Shown: positions 20,972-22,500 of the stretch, piece by piece
Numbering within the stretch: position 1 is the first letter of the stretch
Layout of the letters: each line of letters begins with the position of its first letter
Assembly (NCBI GenBank): GCA_009746045.1
Contig: RPFO01001627.1
Location: forward strand, 1 to 22,500
DNA: 22,500 bases
Direction of reading: 5' to 3'
Source: Mesostigma viride
Lineage: Eukaryota; Streptophyta; Mesostigmatophyceae; Mesostigmatales; Mesostigmataceae
Program-made: the position numbers and the translations under genes
The notes under the pieces: generated by a model
Database searches by the model: none
What the model was told of the DNA's origin: nothing
Seen by the model: the letters and a program-made list of their open reading frames with translations, nothing else

Positions 20972-21370
20972 ATGGCTGCATCTGGCCGGAAAGAAGGCAA
21001 AAAGCTTACGCTCAACGAGGTAAGAAAGCAGGAAAGCGCTATCTTAGGACGTTTAATACAAGAACGTACCATAACGGGCATTTATTCGTGCCCAGGCGCA
21101 CAAGAAAGGCCACCCTTTCATGGAGAGGTCGGGCGCGCATGGCGCAGGCCTAATGTTATCTTACCGCAAAATGACGGGAAAGGTAAAGATAGCAGCGGGA
21201 ATTTTTACGGCTTTAGAAACATCATTAAACTAGCTTCCATTAGGACCATCAAAACTGGCAACAATCGACAATCACACCTGCAGGCATCCATTATACTTTA
21301 TTCATCCCGACAGAAATTCAGGCCGGACCCCCCTGCCGATGGTAAAGAAAAAGAGCCCGCGACATTATAG
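20972..21370 (+). CDS. possible small ORF in the right arm (132 codons), unrecognised
   Basis: It starts MAASGRKEGKKLTLNEVRKQ and stops at 21370. It has many basic residues, including a Lys-rich start, and no domain, signal peptide or membrane segment that I can name. It lies downstream of the TATA-like site and runs outward to within 120 bp of the arm end. The left-arm counterpart on the minus strand keeps part of the frame (NVILPQNDGKGKDSSG is shared) but lacks the ATG, where CTGG replaces CATGG, and is interrupted elsewhere. That argues against a needed protein. It is most likely a chance frame in the arm sequence. Confidence 0.2.
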   Translation: MAASGRKEGKKLTLNEVRKQESAILGRLIQERTITGIYSCPGAQERPPFHGEVGRAWRRPNVILPQNDGKGKDSSGNFYGFRNIIKLASIRTIKTGNNRQSHLQASIILYSSRQKFRPDPPADGKEKEPATL

Positions 21371-21552
21371 ATCGCAACTATCCCACCATAAATTAGAATC
21401 AGTAACTAATTTTCTCCAAGAATCGAGCATTTTTTCTGCTTTCCGCGAGCCAGATTTGTCACGTTTCGTCTAAAAGCAGTCGCCATGGCCACTTCCGCAA
21501 GGGGTGCGCGCACCGTGCACCCACTTTTCACGGTACGGAGGGTACCGCGGAA

Positions 21553-21586
21553 TTTTTTTGGCGCGGAAAATATTCGCCGCCAAAAA
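21553..21586. promoter_or_regulatory. inverted repeat with paired E2F-like sites
   Basis: TTTTTTTGGCGCG and CGCCGCCAAAAA face each other across a 9-base AT-rich spacer. TTTGGCGC fits the E2F consensus TTTSSCGC, and the opposite-strand TTTGGCGG is close to it. The site lies 67 bp outside the right end of the foldback structure. No cell-cycle gene follows, so a regulatory role is only a possibility. Confidence 0.3.
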
Positions 21587-21964
21587 TTAACCATGCATGC
21601 ATGCCCGTCGTCTCCAAACATTGCATTACATGCACGTGACGGCGTGTTCCCTCGGTCATGGTGCGCGGCGGTGCCAGCTGGACTGATGTCATGCCCTCCA
21701 CGTAGGCTCGTTCTACATTTCAGAACTGATCCATGGCGCATAATTAGAATTTTGGAAGGTAGAATCAGGTTCTGAAGGTTCTACATAGTAGCCTAGTAAG
21801 GGTACACTAACATGTAGCCCAGTAGTTACTAATCCTGCGATCATGACGGAATATACATGTAGTGATACTAATCGATACATGTAGTACACATGGTTGGCGC
21901 ACAGAATGTTGTACAACCTGCCCTACATGTCGGAAAAACGCACACTCTGACAAACGTGATTGGA

Positions 21965-22345
21965 ATATATTGTACAACATCATCACTAACGCTACATCCG
22001 GAACTGTTCTAGTGAATAGCATTACAATGTACTCCCCCGGCAGGTGTGGGTGCCCGAGTACTTGGAGTCTGAACACGCAGTGTCGACTCCTATTGGTGCA
22101 AAGGCATTTTTGTCGTCTCTTCATTTTTTTTTCTCCGTTACCACTATATATTGTACAATAGCATGTAGGATGGTACATCCAGAACTGTTCGAGCGAATAG
22201 CAGGGGGATCTACACCCCCGGTGGGGATCTACACCCTACTCCAATACCTGGATGAGACCGGCAGTCGCCGTGTCGAATCCTTTTCGCGGCATGTCAGTTT
22301 TCAGGGTTCTTTTTTTTTTGTTTTTTTCCCTTTTTTTTTTTTTTC
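21965..22345. repeat. diverged tandem duplication, period about 181 bp
   Basis: ATATATTGTACAA occurs at 21965-21977 and 22146-22158. Each copy is followed by ACATCC-GGAACTGTTC or ACATCC-AGAACTGTTC, then GCGAATAGCA or GTGAATAGCA, then a CCCCCGG segment, a TGTCGA-TCC segment and a T-rich end with TTCTCC. The second copy has an additional internal GGGGGATCTACACCC-type repeat. The copies are clearly diverged, so the duplication is old. Confidence 0.7.
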
Positions 22346-22346
22346 T
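22308..22346. repeat. long T tract
   Basis: About 39 bases of nearly pure T with one G and one CCC interruption. It may be simple sequence or the poly(A) tail of a minus-strand retroposed copy. No matching element body was recognised. Confidence 0.8.
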
Positions 22347-22500
22347 CCATTTTTACAAATCAGATTTTTCAGAACAGTGCATACGGCTAAGCTTTCATTT
22401 CGCAAGACAATTCTTACGGCACCTTCCAAAGTCCCTGGTGTGTGTCAGTGCAGCGTCGACATGGCATGCGTGGAGGATATTTGCGTACGTACGACGAATC

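Larger units (their letters stand above)
6626..21486. mobile_element. giant foldback-type inverted-repeat element (14.9 kb)
   Basis: The outer 1.2 kb, the 30-bp minisatellite, the 270-bp spacer and the outermost satellite units of the left arm all reappear in reverse complement and mirror order at the right end. The tips align at ATGGCG (6626-6631) and CGCCAT (21481-21486). Homology stops there, and I found no target-site duplication beside it. The left arm is 4.6 kb and the right 10.3 kb, meeting at a palindromic axis near 11225. Unique tips, tandem subrepeats and unequal arms match the architecture of Drosophila Foldback elements; no sequence relationship is claimed. No transposase was recognised inside, so if mobile it would need help from elsewhere. 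The alternatives are a non-mobile palindromic duplication or an assembly fold-back. The base differences between the outer arms argue against a simple artefact. Confidence 0.65.
20307..21486 (-). repeat. right outer arm (unique terminal inverted repeat)
   Basis: Reverse complement of 6626-7821 with scattered differences. The 10-bp hairpin (20332-20341 with 20358-20367) and the TATATAAA are kept. Homology ends at CGCCAT (21486); the following bases have no match at the left flank. Confidence 0.85.
21487..22500. other. right flank, non-coding
   Basis: No recognisable gene. Short frames on both strands have no known domain. Apart from the E2F-like inverted repeat it holds several ACATGTAG words (21811-21890), a diverged tandem duplication (21965-22345) and a long T tract. 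Confidence 0.6.

Noticed and set aside
6626-21486. LTR retrotransposon or direct-repeat element.
   Set aside because: The ends are inverted, not direct, copies, and no gag, pol or primer-binding site is visible.
6626-21486. A pure assembly or read fold-back artefact.
   Set aside because: Not fully excluded. However, the outer arms differ by scattered substitutions and indels, and the minisatellite and satellite copy numbers differ greatly, which a simple fold-back of one molecule would not give.
6617-21495. A target-site duplication at the element ends.
   Set aside because: The bases just outside ATGGCG (left) and CGCCAT (right) do not match in direct orientation over 4-10 bases.
21485-22178. 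Open frames in the right flank (21485-21775 plus, 21807-22178 minus, 21862-22161 plus).
   Set aside because: They have no recognisable domain, overlap each other on opposite strands, and partly cover a diverged tandem duplication.

Overview
The window looks like repeat-rich nuclear DNA of a eukaryote. The signs are a spliceosomal-type intron with a pyrimidine-tract acceptor, a decayed LINE-like fragment, a DDE-type transposase gene, microsatellites and long satellite arrays. Nothing bacterial (operon, ribosome-binding site) is visible. A green-lineage host such as a charophyte or other streptophyte alga is a guess from the general look of the elements, not something the sequence proves. I see no ordinary host gene, tRNA or rRNA.

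Layout. (1) 1-1470: end of a decayed LINE ORF1-like fragment (about 39-356), then non-coding DNA with a small palindrome and an (AATT)n/(ATCC)n microsatellite. (2) 1471-4818, minus strand: one large transposase-like gene. It has an N-terminal domain, a Cys/His-rich domain, an RNase H-like catalytic core with three candidate acidic residues, and a C-terminal Cys-rich plus BAH/Tudor-like part. It is broken by frameshifts at a 16-C and a 6-C tract and near 2200-2260, and has an in-frame intron whose 5' splice site is tandemly duplicated. (3) 4956-5608: three diverged 200-230 bp repeats, just upstream of that gene. Each carries two near-palindromic CGGCCGGCG motifs, and a seventh copy lies inside the gene. 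(4) 5609-6625: AT-rich low-complexity DNA and a 52-bp tandem duplication, with no gene.

(5) 6626-21486: the main feature, a giant inverted-repeat (foldback-type) structure of 14.9 kb. From the outside inward each arm has a unique outer block of about 1.2 kb, a 30-bp GC-rich minisatellite (16 copies left, 4 right), a unique 270-bp spacer, and an array of a roughly 72-bp satellite. Satellite orientation flips at about 11225. The left array has about 37 units (2.6 kb) and the right about 120 (8.7 kb). The right array has nested higher-order repeats, and a cassette of variant units that marks both arm ends recurs inside it three times. No transposase was recognised inside the structure. Its make-up (unique tips, tandem subrepeats, unequal arms) resembles Drosophila Foldback elements, although its sequence units are not ones I recognise.

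(6) 21487-22500: non-coding flank with an inverted repeat resembling paired E2F sites, a diverged 181-bp tandem duplication and a long T tract.

The two systems, the DDE-type element at 1471-5608 and the foldback structure, sit next to each other but share no terminal motif that I could find. No functional link is claimed. The many open frames of 60-130 codons inside the satellite arise because the unit is close to 72 bp, a multiple of three.
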